From positions 14,971 through 78,970 of the forward strand of contig CAKQGN010000007.1 of assembly GCA_934233745.1 (NCBI GenBank): a DNA stretch of 64,000 bases. The letters run 5' to 3'. Below the pieces are notes generated by a model. The model worked only from the letters and a program-made list of their open reading frames with translations. It was not told where the DNA came from and made no database searches. Below are positions 23,095 through 32,632 of the stretch, piece by piece (positions within the stretch are counted from its first letter, which is position 1; each line of letters opens with the position of its first letter). Source of the DNA: an uncultured Clostridia bacterium (lineage in GTDB: Bacteria > Bacillota > Clostridia > Christensenellales > CAG-917). A program made the position numbers and the translations under genes.

Positions 23095-24200
23095 TTTTTA
23101 CTCACCCCCAAGTAATATCGCAACAGTTTTTGAGCCTCTACTCGTATGTCGTAGCCGTGCTCGGCAACTGCTTTTACGCCGTCGAAACGCTCTTTTGTGT
23201 CAACAGCTTTTTCAAGCTCGTTAGCCCAAAAATTCGCGCTCAATATCGGCAGATATTCAACGTGCCCCGTGACATCCGCCTCTTTTGTGATACAATCTGA
23301 CAAAAGACACGGAATCCCTATTGCCTGCGCCTCGATTGCAACGAGCGGAAGCCCCTCGAATCTCGATGGCAACGCAAACACGTCAAACAAGGCATAGTAC
23401 TCTTCGACGTTCCGCTTTTCTGTCATAAACAGCACTTTATCTACGATTTTGAGCTTATCAACCAGCTGTTTGACGTTTTCAAGCTCCGAGCCGCCCCCGA
23501 CAAGCACAAGCCGCAAATCATCTCTCGAATTGCACGCAAGCGCAAATGCTTTGACCAAAAACGGTATGTTCTTTTGAAACTCGAACCTGCCGATATGTCC
23601 GATGACGCGGCAGTTTTCAAGCCCGTATTGCGCCCTGAATTCCTGACGCTTTTCGCTCGCCGCCAAAAACTTTTCAAGGTCGATTGCGTTGCGCATAAGG
23701 TATGCTTTTTTTGCCGCTTTTTTGCCATACAGCCAATCTATACTCAACTTGCTGCACCCTGCAAGGTCTGTTGCATACCAAGTCGAAATATGCTTTAAGC
23801 AGGACTTGACGAGATAAACGAATTTTTCTTCCTTGTTGGTTGTGGAGTGCGCATGGCAGATGCGATGCTTCACCCCTGCCTGCTTTGCCGCAAGCAAACT
23901 CACAAAAGACAAAGACGTCATATGAGCATGTACAATATCGTATTTTTCGTGCTTGAAACTTTTGCGCAAAAAGCGCACGCACTTGCAAAAAGCAAACACG
24001 GACGGGAAATAAAATACCCTTCCGCCCCGCGCAATAATTTCCTCGTCAAACGGAGAGGGCGCATAGGTGTAAAAATCAAACTGCACCTTGGACGTATCGA
24101 TATATCTGAAATAATTCATAACGCAGTTGATAACGCCGCCGGTAGTTGCGTCGCCTATAACTTGCGCTATTTTTATTTTTTTTGTTTCGCTCTCTGCCAT
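23091..24200 (-). CDS. Glycosyltransferase family 4
   Basis: A 369-residue GT-B enzyme. Seen: N-terminal KIAQVIGDATTGGVINCVMNYF, HAHMTSLSFVSLLAAKQAGVKHRICHAHST, GHIGRFEFQKNIPFLVKAF at the domain junction, and the retaining GT4 donor-site motif FALPSRFEGLPLVAIEAQAIG with the conserved ExxxxxxxE. It transfers a sugar with retention onto the growing polymer at the cytoplasmic face. ATG at 24200 is chosen because GTGAGGAT lies directly upstream, inside the end of the previous gene; the frame extends 13 codons further without a site. Confidence 0.92.
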   Translation of the reverse strand: MAESETKKIKIAQVIGDATTGGVINCVMNYFRYIDTSKVQFDFYTYAPSPFDEEIIARGGRVFYFPSVFAFCKCVRFLRKSFKHEKYDIVHAHMTSLSFVSLLAAKQAGVKHRICHAHSTTNKEEKFVYLVKSCLKHISTWYATDLAGCSKLSIDWLYGKKAAKKAYLMRNAIDLEKFLAASEKRQEFRAQYGLENCRVIGHIGRFEFQKNIPFLVKAFALACNSRDDLRLVLVGGGSELENVKQLVDKLKIVDKVLFMTEKRNVEEYYALFDVFALPSRFEGLPLVAIEAQAIGIPCLLSDCITKEADVTGHVEYLPILSANFWANELEKAVDTKERFDGVKAVAEHGYDIRVEAQKLLRYYLGVSKK

Positions 24201-24207
24201 TTTATCC

Positions 24208-25938
24208 TCACAGCCCAAGCGTTTTCGTCCAAAACTCAAAGGACGTAAGATACTTTTGCTTCTTCAAAAAAGACCTCTTTGCCACGCCGTATTTGAAGAC
24301 CATTTTGAGCGCCTTTCCCAAAAGCAAAAAACCCGTTTTGACGACCTCGCCAAACTTTTCTTGCGTGAAGAATCCGGTCTTTGAGAGCGGATTGTATTGC
24401 AAGGTTTTTCTCGTCATAAAGAAGTCTTTGGGCGGACAATCCGTGCTGTCGACAATCCTGATTTGTCTTGATTTTTTTGAGCAAAAACACTTCGGAATCA
24501 AATATCCGTTGAGCGTAATTGTTTGCAAAAACACAGAGCGTGGCTTGCTTGAGTAAAAATTGTTCAAGTCATACCCCATTTGTTCAAGCTCGGCTTTTGA
24601 GTAGGTTTTGGGCATGCCTTTACGCAATTCGGAATTGAGTTTTTCGGCATTGAGAGAGGCAAGGTAGTTTGCACCCTTCAAAAAATCGTCGTAGCCTTTC
24701 ATCGAATACGGAATTGCAAAATATCTCTGCTGTACGAGTTGAATCCCCACACATCGCACGAGTTTGCAAAAAAACTTCAGTCCGCTGCGCTTTGTCGTAT
24801 AACAATTGCTGATAAGTTCGTTGCGGCGGATGTAATACTCGAGCGAGGCGTTGTATTTTGCCTCGAACGGAGAATGGTATACGCCAACGCCGTTCAAAAA
24901 AGTCCACTCTAACTCCTTGCAACGCATGCCGTACTCGACATCGTCGTTTTTTATAAACAGCGGCAAAGGCAATCCGTGTCTGTCAATAACGTCTATCGGC
25001 ATACAGCAATACCACCAAGCGCAATAATCGGGCTTGTCTTGTCTGTCAAAAAGCAAGCTGCTTTTCTTGGACAAATCCAGATTGCTGTAAAATCCGCTAA
25101 GCCTGTCGCCGTTCCATCGGCCACCCAGCTCATACAAGATTTCGGGCTTATCCTCACGGAGCATACCTCCACCGATGGCTGCGTTTTCGCAATTTGCATA
25201 TTCCAAAAACCGCATCGTGCGTGCGACAATTTCGGGAGAAAAAGAAATATCGTCGTCCATAAGCAACACATGCGTATGCTTTTGCGCCCTGTATGCCTCA
25301 ATCATACCCCTTGTAAAACCGCCGCTGCCGCCGAGGTTTTTGTTGCCGAAAAGGAGCGCGCCCTCTACGTCCTCGCTTTTGAGCGTTTGCCCGTTGTCGA
25401 TGACGTATACGGTTATGTCTTCCTTGTTGCGCTTTGCAAAATCACAAAGAGACTTGACGTTGCTTTTGACGTACTCTTCGCGTTTGAAAGTGCAAATCAC
25501 AACCGCAAGACTCACGTTTCTCTTTTTCTCCTCGAGCGTTCCGTAGCCGCCGTCAAACAACTTTACTCCGTCGGACAATGCAATCACTTTGCACCAAACA
25601 AAGCTCCCGTCTGTTAGCGAAAACGGCACTTCAACCGTGCGTTTTTGAGTGTTTAAGTCCTCTTTTTGGCAAATAAGCGTATCTTTTACGCCGTCGTTTG
25701 CACGACTTGACGAATACACTTCGATTCTCACCGCACCCTCGACATCGGCAAGAACATACACTTTCCGCACCGAAGTCCCGGTTTTATAAATCGCCTCGGA
25801 AAAACTGTTGAAATACGTGTCGAAACTGACGCTACCGCCTTTTTGCAACGTCACTTTACCCTCATCCACGTCGGCATTTTTAAGCCGCATATTAAGTTTT
25901 CCCTCGCCGATCATCCAGCGCGATAAAGTCGTGTTCAT
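24208..25938 (-). CDS. GlfT2-like galactofuranosyltransferase (GT2 with N-terminal beta domain)
   Basis: A 576-residue protein organised like mycobacterial GlfT2: an N-terminal beta-sandwich (about 1-140), a GT-A domain starting VSLAVVICTFKREEYVKSN near 147, the metal-binding LLMDDDISFSPE with DDD near 233-235, and WWYCCMPIDVIDRHGLPLPLFIKNDDVEYG, which matches the FIKWDDxE-like acceptor site of galactofuranosyltransferases. A helical C-terminal region follows. The gene for UDP-galactopyranose mutase (glf) is in the same operon, which supports use of UDP-galactofuranose. It overlaps the upstream gene by ATGA. Confidence 0.87.
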   Translation of the reverse strand: MNTTLSRWMIGEGKLNMRLKNADVDEGKVTLQKGGSVSFDTYFNSFSEAIYKTGTSVRKVYVLADVEGAVRIEVYSSSRANDGVKDTLICQKEDLNTQKRTVEVPFSLTDGSFVWCKVIALSDGVKLFDGGYGTLEEKKRNVSLAVVICTFKREEYVKSNVKSLCDFAKRNKEDITVYVIDNGQTLKSEDVEGALLFGNKNLGGSGGFTRGMIEAYRAQKHTHVLLMDDDISFSPEIVARTMRFLEYANCENAAIGGGMLREDKPEILYELGGRWNGDRLSGFYSNLDLSKKSSLLFDRQDKPDYCAWWYCCMPIDVIDRHGLPLPLFIKNDDVEYGMRCKELEWTFLNGVGVYHSPFEAKYNASLEYYIRRNELISNCYTTKRSGLKFFCKLVRCVGIQLVQQRYFAIPYSMKGYDDFLKGANYLASLNAEKLNSELRKGMPKTYSKAELEQMGYDLNNFYSSKPRSVFLQTITLNGYLIPKCFCSKKSRQIRIVDSTDCPPKDFFMTRKTLQYNPLSKTGFFTQEKFGEVVKTGFLLLGKALKMVFKYGVAKRSFLKKQKYLTSFEFWTKTLGL

Positions 25939-28631
25939 TTTAATCCCATAATGGCATCAAATACTCGTTGAGCGTTGTTTTGATCATGATATTTGAAGAA
26001 CTTATCCACTCTGTCCTCATAATCTCTCTTCATAACACAACCATTGCGAATATATTCGATTATTGTTGAAACTGTCTCACTCAGCGAATGTGTAACATCC
26101 CCGAAACCTTCTGTTTCATAGTCGATGAAACCTTTATCATATGCGTGTCCTCCTGAGAAGAACTCTTTGTAATCAAATTGCGCATAAACAATTGGTTTCT
26201 TAAGATATAAAAAGTCAAAAACCGCAGAAGAGTAATCCGTCACAATGAGATTGCTATTGGCAAACGTCTTTGTATAATCGTCTTGGCACAGCGAAAAACA
26301 ATTATCATCGTACCCTTTTTTATAATCGTTTACATTAATGTTTTGCAATACAAGCGGATGCGGTTTAAACTGCAGTTTATATCCATACTCTTTTAGCACT
26401 TTTTGAAGCTCTTCATTATGCAATAAAGCATAATAGAATGAGTAAAAACTGCTATTCGGGCCGTAATCACCGTTTAAATACTTTCGCCATGTTGGCATAA
26501 TAGTAATAATCTTCTTTGGTTCGTTGTACAAATAATCAAACCTTGGCAGCCCAGTTAACTTAACTTGTCTCTTACCATAAAAGTAATTACCTTTCAACAA
26601 TGAATTATACTCCGGCATTGCACTAGTGCAAAAAATAGCAGGATTATACGTTAAACGATTGTGTTCTCTAGACAAATCTTGCGTAATTATGCCATGTTGC
26701 AAAAAAACGAACCTTCTTCGCGCTAAAATATCTCTAAACGAGTCAAACGCAAATGGCTTGATTAGTCGAAAATCCACAATTGAACTTATTGCAACATCAC
26801 TAATCAATGTCAACCATTGAAATCTTCTAGAATATTTGTCTACTATTCTTCCGTATTTCTTAACTTTTGATGCTACTTCCGATTTTGTATCATTTACTGC
26901 GAAATAAGTTTTAACATCTTTTCTCTTCTCCTGCATAAACCTAAAGAATGCAAAACCATTGTCTTCTGCTAAATAATTGCACCCAATAATCCATATCGGT
27001 TTCCTTAAAAAATGCTTTACAAACTGCGCACAAAGTCTTATTAGAGGTGCAAGCTTCCTTTTCCCGTGTTCATTTGTCAACAAATAAGCATCATATTTTA
27101 ACTCAAAATACAATCTTTCTTTTACTGTTGATGATTTTATTATCAGTTCATTTTTATTAAATCTTATAATTCGTTTGTTGATATAGGCAAACTGTCTTTC
27201 ATTTACTCTGTCAATAGGAAAAAGTCTTGAGAAATTATAATGTTTGATTCTATAATATCTTCCCTTATATAGAATATAAAATGAGATTTTCGATAACTCA
27301 CCTATAGGATATCTTGCTGACAACAAGTATTCTCCACCTATTAATTTGCCGTTTAAAAGCGTCTGATTATGTGTTGGCAAAACTCTAGTTTTATATTTCC
27401 TCCCTTTTTGATCTATAATATAAATACCTTCAAGTTGGTCTAACTCATTTTTGCCGATTTTTATGGTTGCATTTATCTGAGCCTTATCATCATCAATATC
27501 AATGGTTTCAAATTTTACCACCAAGTCTGACATTTTTCCAATAACATATTCACTGCTTACGAAAAATACATCCAAATTATTCCTTTTAAGAACACATTTT
27601 ACATTCCTATATAACTCATTGATTGTCGCTTTTTCATAATAAGAAATAACATCCTTCTTTTTGCTCAGGTAAAAAGCTGATGGCTTATAAAAAAGGATTC
27701 TCTCAAAAAAAGGACTTTTTTCTGCGTATTTCCAGAATCTAATCATAAGTGGTTCGTCCAAATAACATGGATGTAGCCACGGTTTCTCCAACATGTTATA
27801 ATGAATAATAAATGGTTTTTTTCTAGCATTTACATATTCATTGTAAAGATCTTTTGGCAAATACATTGATAAGTTTTTCTCTGTTCTCGCACCAGAATTA
27901 TAAGGATACGTGTTAAAACAGAGATTGAACAAACTAATATTGTTTTTACATAAAACATTCAATCCATCTTGATCTGGATATAAAAATCTCTTGTCATTCG
28001 CAGCCGCAATCAAATTATCAAGAGTAAAATCTTTTCTTAATTTAGACAAATTCATAAGTAATACACCAGAATTAAAATATTGTTCTGGATCAACACCTTG
28101 CAAAATGTCTTCAAAATAATTATCTGGTAAGCACGAGATCGCTGGATTGTATTTATACAAAATCATTCCGATGTCTCTTACTGCTCCTGCGTAATTATTA
28201 TCAATATTCTTTTTAAAAAGTTTTGCAATATCATCTTCAACGATCAAATCACAATCAAGATATATCATTTTGTCGTATGCTTTCATTATAAAAGGCATAA
28301 ACAATCTATAATAAATCGCCTCAGTATAATAGCTACACGATTTAAGATGGTATTTTTTAATTTCACTAGAAATATTGTATTCTCTAATTGATACATTTCT
28401 TTTTCCTCGCATCATGTTTTTCAATATACTGATATCATCTTTTCCAACACCCGAACATAAGACGATAATATCATAATTGTTTTTTTCAGACGAATTAAAT
28501 AGAATTGACTGAATCGCAACAGAAACAAATGGAATATAGTTCTTATCGGTTGCGAATACTATAGGAATATTGTGCGTTTCAAACGCTGGCACTATCTCGT
28601 TAAAGCCGTAATTATTATCTAAACTTGTCAT
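25935..28631 (-). CDS. Fusion of GT8 glycosyltransferase and CDP-glycerol glycerophosphotransferase-like domain
   Basis: An 898-residue two-domain protein. Residues about 15-300 are GT8: IPIVFATDKNYIPFVSVAIQSIL, the metal motif YLDCDLIVEDD and DQDGLNVLC. Residues about 530-895 are TagF-like (CDP-glycerol glycerophosphotransferase family): IWIIGCNYLAEDNG, FLQHGIITQDLSREHNR, GLPRFDYLYN and TDYSSAVFDFLYLKKPIVY. The middle (about 360-520) is beta-rich and not recognised. The protein may add a sugar and then a polyol phosphate. Its DNA is clearly richer in A+T than its neighbours, which suggests separate transfer. No gene for CDP-glycerol or CDP-ribitol synthesis is in the window. Confidence 0.87.
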   Translation of the reverse strand: MTSLDNNYGFNEIVPAFETHNIPIVFATDKNYIPFVSVAIQSILFNSSEKNNYDIIVLCSGVGKDDISILKNMMRGKRNVSIREYNISSEIKKYHLKSCSYYTEAIYYRLFMPFIMKAYDKMIYLDCDLIVEDDIAKLFKKNIDNNYAGAVRDIGMILYKYNPAISCLPDNYFEDILQGVDPEQYFNSGVLLMNLSKLRKDFTLDNLIAAANDKRFLYPDQDGLNVLCKNNISLFNLCFNTYPYNSGARTEKNLSMYLPKDLYNEYVNARKKPFIIHYNMLEKPWLHPCYLDEPLMIRFWKYAEKSPFFERILFYKPSAFYLSKKKDVISYYEKATINELYRNVKCVLKRNNLDVFFVSSEYVIGKMSDLVVKFETIDIDDDKAQINATIKIGKNELDQLEGIYIIDQKGRKYKTRVLPTHNQTLLNGKLIGGEYLLSARYPIGELSKISFYILYKGRYYRIKHYNFSRLFPIDRVNERQFAYINKRIIRFNKNELIIKSSTVKERLYFELKYDAYLLTNEHGKRKLAPLIRLCAQFVKHFLRKPIWIIGCNYLAEDNGFAFFRFMQEKRKDVKTYFAVNDTKSEVASKVKKYGRIVDKYSRRFQWLTLISDVAISSIVDFRLIKPFAFDSFRDILARRRFVFLQHGIITQDLSREHNRLTYNPAIFCTSAMPEYNSLLKGNYFYGKRQVKLTGLPRFDYLYNEPKKIITIMPTWRKYLNGDYGPNSSFYSFYYALLHNEELQKVLKEYGYKLQFKPHPLVLQNINVNDYKKGYDDNCFSLCQDDYTKTFANSNLIVTDYSSAVFDFLYLKKPIVYAQFDYKEFFSGGHAYDKGFIDYETEGFGDVTHSLSETVSTIIEYIRNGCVMKRDYEDRVDKFFKYHDQNNAQRVFDAIMGLK

Positions 28632-28634
28632 ATG

Positions 28635-29561
28635 TTATTTTATCGCCTCGAAGTTCAATAGAATTAAATATTTTATTTTTGTTTTTACTGTCGTCCTGTT
28701 TTTTAAGACTCCAATATGCTCGCACAGTTGTTTTGTGCTTTTTGCTATCTCTTTATGTTGCTTTCCGTTCAACTTCACAATGTCACGATACAGAAATTCA
28801 AACGCAAAATCGTAGAATTCCATATCGGCACGTTTGCCGTGTTTGCCAAAATATTCATAGCATGTTTCGATTATTTTGATATGTCTTTTCACTCGCTCGA
28901 CAGGATTTGACAAGAATACCATTTCGCTCGAATCTTGCCGGCAGTGATAGTATTTGTACAAAACGGAATCTATACAATTGACGCTTTCTGCCATCATTGT
29001 CGCTTCAAACTGAAATGCCAAATCTTCGCCCAGTGTCAATTTGTCAGGAAAACGTATTCCGTTCTTTCTCAAAAACTCCGTTTTATACGCACAGTGCCAA
29101 ACATATGGCCACACATTTTTTTGAGTGTAGAAAAAGTTTTCTGGCTTTTTTTCATAACGTTTTGTTTCGATCTCTATATCATTCAAATGGTATTTTTCAT
29201 TGCAATCTATCACCTTTGCTCCAAAAAAGACCATTTCGGCGTCGCACTTTACCGAAAGAGTCCTGAGCGCATCGGGGAAATATTCATCGTCAGCATCGCA
29301 AAAAAGGATATACTCACCCATCGCTTCTCGTATGCCGATGTTGCGAGCATTTGATACGCCTTTGTGCGTGGATTTTATCACTCTAACAGCTGTCGAAAAT
29401 ACATCTTTAATTTTTGTTATCGTTCCATCTGTCGAACCATCGTCAACACAAATCACTTCTACCGATTCGTACTTTTGTTTTAACACAGAATCTATGCAAC
29501 GCACAATTGTTTGCACTGCATTATACATCGGTATAACAACTGAAAACTTGTAACACGCCAT
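28635..29561 (-). CDS. Glycosyltransferase family 2
   Basis: A 308-residue GT-A enzyme: FSVVIPMYNAVQTIVRCIDSVLKQKYESVEVICVDDGS at the N-terminus, ARNIGIREAMGEYILFCDADDEY with the DxD near residue 88, and a C-terminal helical region. ATG at 29561 follows one base after the glf stop and uses AAAGAAGAAT as a modest ribosome site; a TTG six codons upstream is less likely. Base composition drifts toward A+T as in the next gene of the operon, so the two may have arrived together. The transferred sugar is unknown. Confidence 0.9.
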   Translation of the reverse strand: MACYKFSVVIPMYNAVQTIVRCIDSVLKQKYESVEVICVDDGSTDGTITKIKDVFSTAVRVIKSTHKGVSNARNIGIREAMGEYILFCDADDEYFPDALRTLSVKCDAEMVFFGAKVIDCNEKYHLNDIEIETKRYEKKPENFFYTQKNVWPYVWHCAYKTEFLRKNGIRFPDKLTLGEDLAFQFEATMMAESVNCIDSVLYKYYHCRQDSSEMVFLSNPVERVKRHIKIIETCYEYFGKHGKRADMEFYDFAFEFLYRDIVKLNGKQHKEIAKSTKQLCEHIGVLKNRTTVKTKIKYLILLNFEAIK

Positions 29562-29562
29562 A

Positions 29563-30660
29563 TTATTCTTCTTTCGCAATGTCCAAAGCCGAGCGAATCA
29601 CTTTGTCCATGTCGTAGTATTTGTACTGTCCGAGTCTGCCGCCGAAGATTACGTCGGGACGCTCGGTTGCAATTTGCTTGTAACGCTCGTAAAGCGCGGA
29701 ATTTGCCTCGTCGTTGACGGGATAGTAGGGCTCCATACCCTCTTGCCATTCGGTGGAATACTCATAACTGATCACGGTTTTTGATTGTGTACCGAACTCG
29801 AAATGTTTATGCTCGATAATGCGCGTATAGGGCGTTTGTCTGTCCGTATAGTTCATGACGGCTACGCCCTGATAGTTTGGTGTGTCAAGCACATGCGTGT
29901 CGAATCTGACCGTGCGGTATTGGAGCTTGCCAAACTTAAAGCCAAAGAACTCGTCAATCATACCTGTATACACGGTTTTGCTTGCGACATCTGGATTCTG
30001 CTTGACAAAATCAAAATAGTCGGTGTTTGTCTTTACGTCCGCGCCTTTGAGCATTTTTTCAATCATCGGCGTGTAGCCGCCGATGGGTATTCCTTGATAT
30101 CGGTCATTGAAATAGTTGTTGTCAAAGGTAAAACGGCAAGGCAAGCGTTTGATGATAAACGCCGGCAAATCCTTGCAATCTCTGCCCCACTGCTTTTCGG
30201 TGTAGCCTTTAACCAGTTTTGTATAAACGTCCGTGCCGACAAGACTCAACGCTTGCTCTTCGAGGTTTTTCGGCTCGCCGATATTGAGATTTGCCACCTG
30301 TTCGGCGATTTTGGCGCGAGCCTCGTCGGGAGTCACAACGCCCCACAACTTGCTGAATGTGTTCATATTGAAGGGCAGATTGTACAATTCGCCGTTGTAG
30401 TTTGCCACGGGAGAATTGACATAGTTGTTGAATTCGGCAAACTCGTTGACAAAGTCCCACACTTCCTTGTCCGACGTGTGGAAGATATGCGCGCCGTAAC
30501 GATGTACATTGATGCCCTCTACGGACTCTGTAAAGACGTTTCCTCCGATGTGGCTGCGTTTTTCAATGACGAGAACGCTTTTGCCTGCTTTGATTGCACA
30601 ATGAGTGAATACCGCACCAAACAAGCCGCTTCCTACCACGAGATAATCGTAACGTTTCAT
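29563..30660 (-). CDS. glf: UDP-galactopyranose mutase
   Basis: A 365-residue FAD enzyme that turns UDP-galactopyranose into UDP-galactofuranose. Seen: the dinucleotide motif YLVVGSGLFGAVFTHCA with EKRSHIGGN, RYGAHIFHTSDKEVWDFV (conserved active-site histidine region), YTEKQWGRD, LPCRFTFDNNYFNDRYQGIPIGGYTPMIEKM and the C-terminal GRLGQYKYYDMD with the conserved arginine. ATG at 30660 overlaps the rfbA stop (ATGA) and has GGAGGAAAT upstream. Together with the GlfT2-like gene it implies a galactofuranose-containing surface polymer. Confidence 0.96.
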   Translation of the reverse strand: MKRYDYLVVGSGLFGAVFTHCAIKAGKSVLVIEKRSHIGGNVFTESVEGINVHRYGAHIFHTSDKEVWDFVNEFAEFNNYVNSPVANYNGELYNLPFNMNTFSKLWGVVTPDEARAKIAEQVANLNIGEPKNLEEQALSLVGTDVYTKLVKGYTEKQWGRDCKDLPAFIIKRLPCRFTFDNNYFNDRYQGIPIGGYTPMIEKMLKGADVKTNTDYFDFVKQNPDVASKTVYTGMIDEFFGFKFGKLQYRTVRFDTHVLDTPNYQGVAVMNYTDRQTPYTRIIEHKHFEFGTQSKTVISYEYSTEWQEGMEPYYPVNDEANSALYERYKQIATERPDVIFGGRLGQYKYYDMDKVIRSALDIAKEE

Positions 30661-31526
30661 ATTTCTTCCTCCGAAATCTTGAGAATATGTTGTCCGTAGG
30701 CTGTTTGCTCGCACGCCTTGCCGAGCGCCTTCAGTTGAGATTTTGAAATCCAAGCGTTCCGATAGGCTATCACCTCGATGCATGCAATATATATGCCCTC
30801 TCTGTTCTGAACGTTTTCAACAAAGTTGGACGTTGTTATCATGCCGTCCGGACTGCCTGTGTCAAACCACACCAAGTCCTTGTCGAGCAATATGACGTCC
30901 AATTCACCATTTTGCAGATACGCCTTATTAACATCTGTGATTTCAAGTTCTCCTCGCGCGGACGGTTTGAGATTTTTTGCAATGTCTATGGCTCTGTTGT
31001 CGTAGAAATACAGTCCCGGCACGGCGTAATCCGATTTTGGATTCTTTGGCTTTTCCTCAAGGGATACCGCCTTGTGATTCTCGTCAAACTCCACGACGCC
31101 GAATGCTGTCGGATCTTTTACCCTATAACCGAATATCGTTGCGCCTTGTGTTTGTGTTGCTTTGCGCAATGCTTCGTTGAAATTCTGTCCGTAAAAGAAA
31201 TTATCCCCGAAAATAAGGCATACCGAATCCGATCCTACGAAATCCGCACCTATAGTCAGTGCTTCCGCCGGGCCTTTGGCGACTTGCTGCACTTCATAAC
31301 TCAGATTGATTCCGAATTGAGAACCGTCCCCCAGAAGCTCGATGAAACTCTCCTTGGCGTCGGGTGTAGAAATGATGAGGATATCCCTGATCCTCGCCTC
31401 CATCAGAACGGACAGCGGATAATAAATGAGCGGCTTGTCGTATATCGGTAAAAGGGCTTTTGTGACCGATTTGGTGATCGGAAACAGTCTAGTTCCCTTC
31501 CCTGCCGCAAGTATAATACCTTTCAT
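30657..31526 (-). CDS. rfbA: Glucose-1-phosphate thymidylyltransferase
   Basis: A 289-residue nucleotidyltransferase that makes dTDP-glucose from dTTP and glucose 1-phosphate. Seen: MKGIILAAGKGTRLFPITKSVTKALLPIYDKPLIYYPLSVLM with the signature loop, the LIFGDNFFYGQNF catalytic segment, FGVVEFDENHKAVSLEEKPKNPKSDYAVPGLYFYD and LVWFDTGSPDGM. Length and motifs match the short RmlA group. It heads the minus-strand glycan operon; rfbB, rfbC and rfbD are absent here, so dTDP-rhamnose synthesis would need genes elsewhere. AGGAAAAC ribosome site. Confidence 0.96.
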   Translation of the reverse strand: MKGIILAAGKGTRLFPITKSVTKALLPIYDKPLIYYPLSVLMEARIRDILIISTPDAKESFIELLGDGSQFGINLSYEVQQVAKGPAEALTIGADFVGSDSVCLIFGDNFFYGQNFNEALRKATQTQGATIFGYRVKDPTAFGVVEFDENHKAVSLEEKPKNPKSDYAVPGLYFYDNRAIDIAKNLKPSARGELEITDVNKAYLQNGELDVILLDKDLVWFDTGSPDGMITTSNFVENVQNREGIYIACIEVIAYRNAWISKSQLKALGKACEQTAYGQHILKISEEEI

Positions 31527-31542
31527 GTTTTCCTCCGTATTC

Positions 31543-31588
31543 GAGAATCCTGCGCCGAAAACGTCTCGACATCGATTCTCAGATTATA
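31543..31588 (-). promoter_or_regulatory. Candidate -10 box and leader hairpin of the rfbA operon
   Basis: TATAAT on the minus strand (31588-31583) is followed in the leader by GAGAATC (31580-31574) and GATTCTC (31549-31543), a 7-bp stem with a 24-base loop. The -35 is poor. A role in leader control is only possible. Confidence 0.4.
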
Positions 31589-31750
31589 CAATACCAAAAC
31601 GTAGGACAGTGCCTAAACGCTCGGTAACACAATTTATTTTACTTATTCATACGTGCGCACAACCGCACGAAAAGCATTATAATTGTGTGTGTTTTTATTG
31701 CAAATAGTCCGTAAAGCGCACAAAACCGCTCTTTTACGGAAGAAAACAAA

Positions 31751-32260
31751 TCAATTGTTAAATCTAAGGTGTTTCAAAAATAATTTTTCAACTTTTACGC
31801 AATCGTCCTCTTTTTGAGAATAATTGCGATCGTTTTCGGCGCTTTGAGTTGCAACCATCACCGTTATTACCGCCGCAACGACAAGACAGCACAATGTTGC
31901 GGACGCTAAGATGATACATATTGCCTCCGTGACGCCGACGATTGCAATATAGAACAAAACCATAAAAGAATTGGTGCCGAATACTCCGCGCATTGCCACA
32001 TGCACGGATTCGAGAGTGTCTTTTGATATGTTTGCAACGAGGTAAGTTCGCAGGTCTGTGAAGAACACAATGCAGAGCACTGCCGCAACGTAAACAACGT
32101 CAACCAAATAGAAAAGCATGCGAAATCTTCTGAATATCCGCATAAGCATTGATCTAACGCGAGCATTAAGATTTACTCTGCTGCCGGACTTTTCTGCAAT
32201 TGCAAAAAAAATTTGCATACACGCAATCACCGCAAACCCGACTGCAAACACACCTTTCAT
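31751..32260 (-). CDS. Small membrane protein of unknown function
   Basis: A 169-residue protein with about four hydrophobic segments (near residues 3-22, 47-70, 95-117 and 118-137) and a charged C-terminal end. No family is recognised. It stands alone between the rfbA operon and the TIR gene, with its own promoter and a 100-base leader that holds an AGCC/GGCT hairpin. Reading is supported by the promoter, an AAAGGG ribosome-like site and membrane-protein composition. Confidence 0.6.
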   Translation of the reverse strand: MKGVFAVGFAVIACMQIFFAIAEKSGSRVNLNARVRSMLMRIFRRFRMLFYLVDVVYVAAVLCIVFFTDLRTYLVANISKDTLESVHVAMRGVFGTNSFMVLFYIAIVGVTEAICIILASATLCCLVVAAVITVMVATQSAENDRNYSQKEDDCVKVEKLFLKHLRFNN

Positions 32261-32465
32261 CCTTTTTTTACCCTTTTATAATCCATTTCATCGCATGCGG
32301 CCAGCCTCTTGGCTATCACATCGATTTTTCCGCACTTTTACAGTTCTAATATCAATTATTATTTATATCATAACAAAAACATACAAAAAGTGCAACCCTT
32401 TTGTATATTCGAGTTTGAACCCCGAATTGCTATAAATAGTTATACGAATTTACCAAAACTAATTA
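32261..32465. other. Intergenic stretch: promoter and leader of the small membrane protein gene
   Basis: This A+T-rich stretch has no supported gene. On the minus strand TTGCAC (32395-32390), a 17-base spacer and TATGAT (32372-32367) form a promoter for the small membrane protein. An AGCC-AAGA-GGCT-like hairpin lies in the leader near 32301-32315. Confidence 0.6.
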
Positions 32466-32504
32466 TTAGTTTCCGGGACTCTTGATGTTGGCTTGTGCCG
32501 TTGA
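32466..32504 (-). pseudogene. Relic of the ppdK 3' end
   Basis: The minus strand reads STAQANIKSPGN then TAA. The true PPDK C-terminus at 33527 reads AAAQANIKNPRK then TAA: the same frame, the same distance to the stop, and silent codon differences (CAA/CAG, GCC/GCG). The in-frame codon two before the relic's first residue is a stop, so only the end survives. It lies about 1.06 kb from the real end, with the TIR gene between. No gene is seen from 32505 to 32632 except a weak hairpin near 32550. Confidence 0.6.
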
Positions 32505-32632
32505 CTTCTAAGGTAAAGCGAATTATTACCGGTCTGTCACTTATGGATTAACCTTATTATGATAGGTTTTTTACAGCCAAATTTCCGTTGTCGTTATGGC
32601 GCAATTGCGCATCTTTTCTCTGCCGTTAACAC

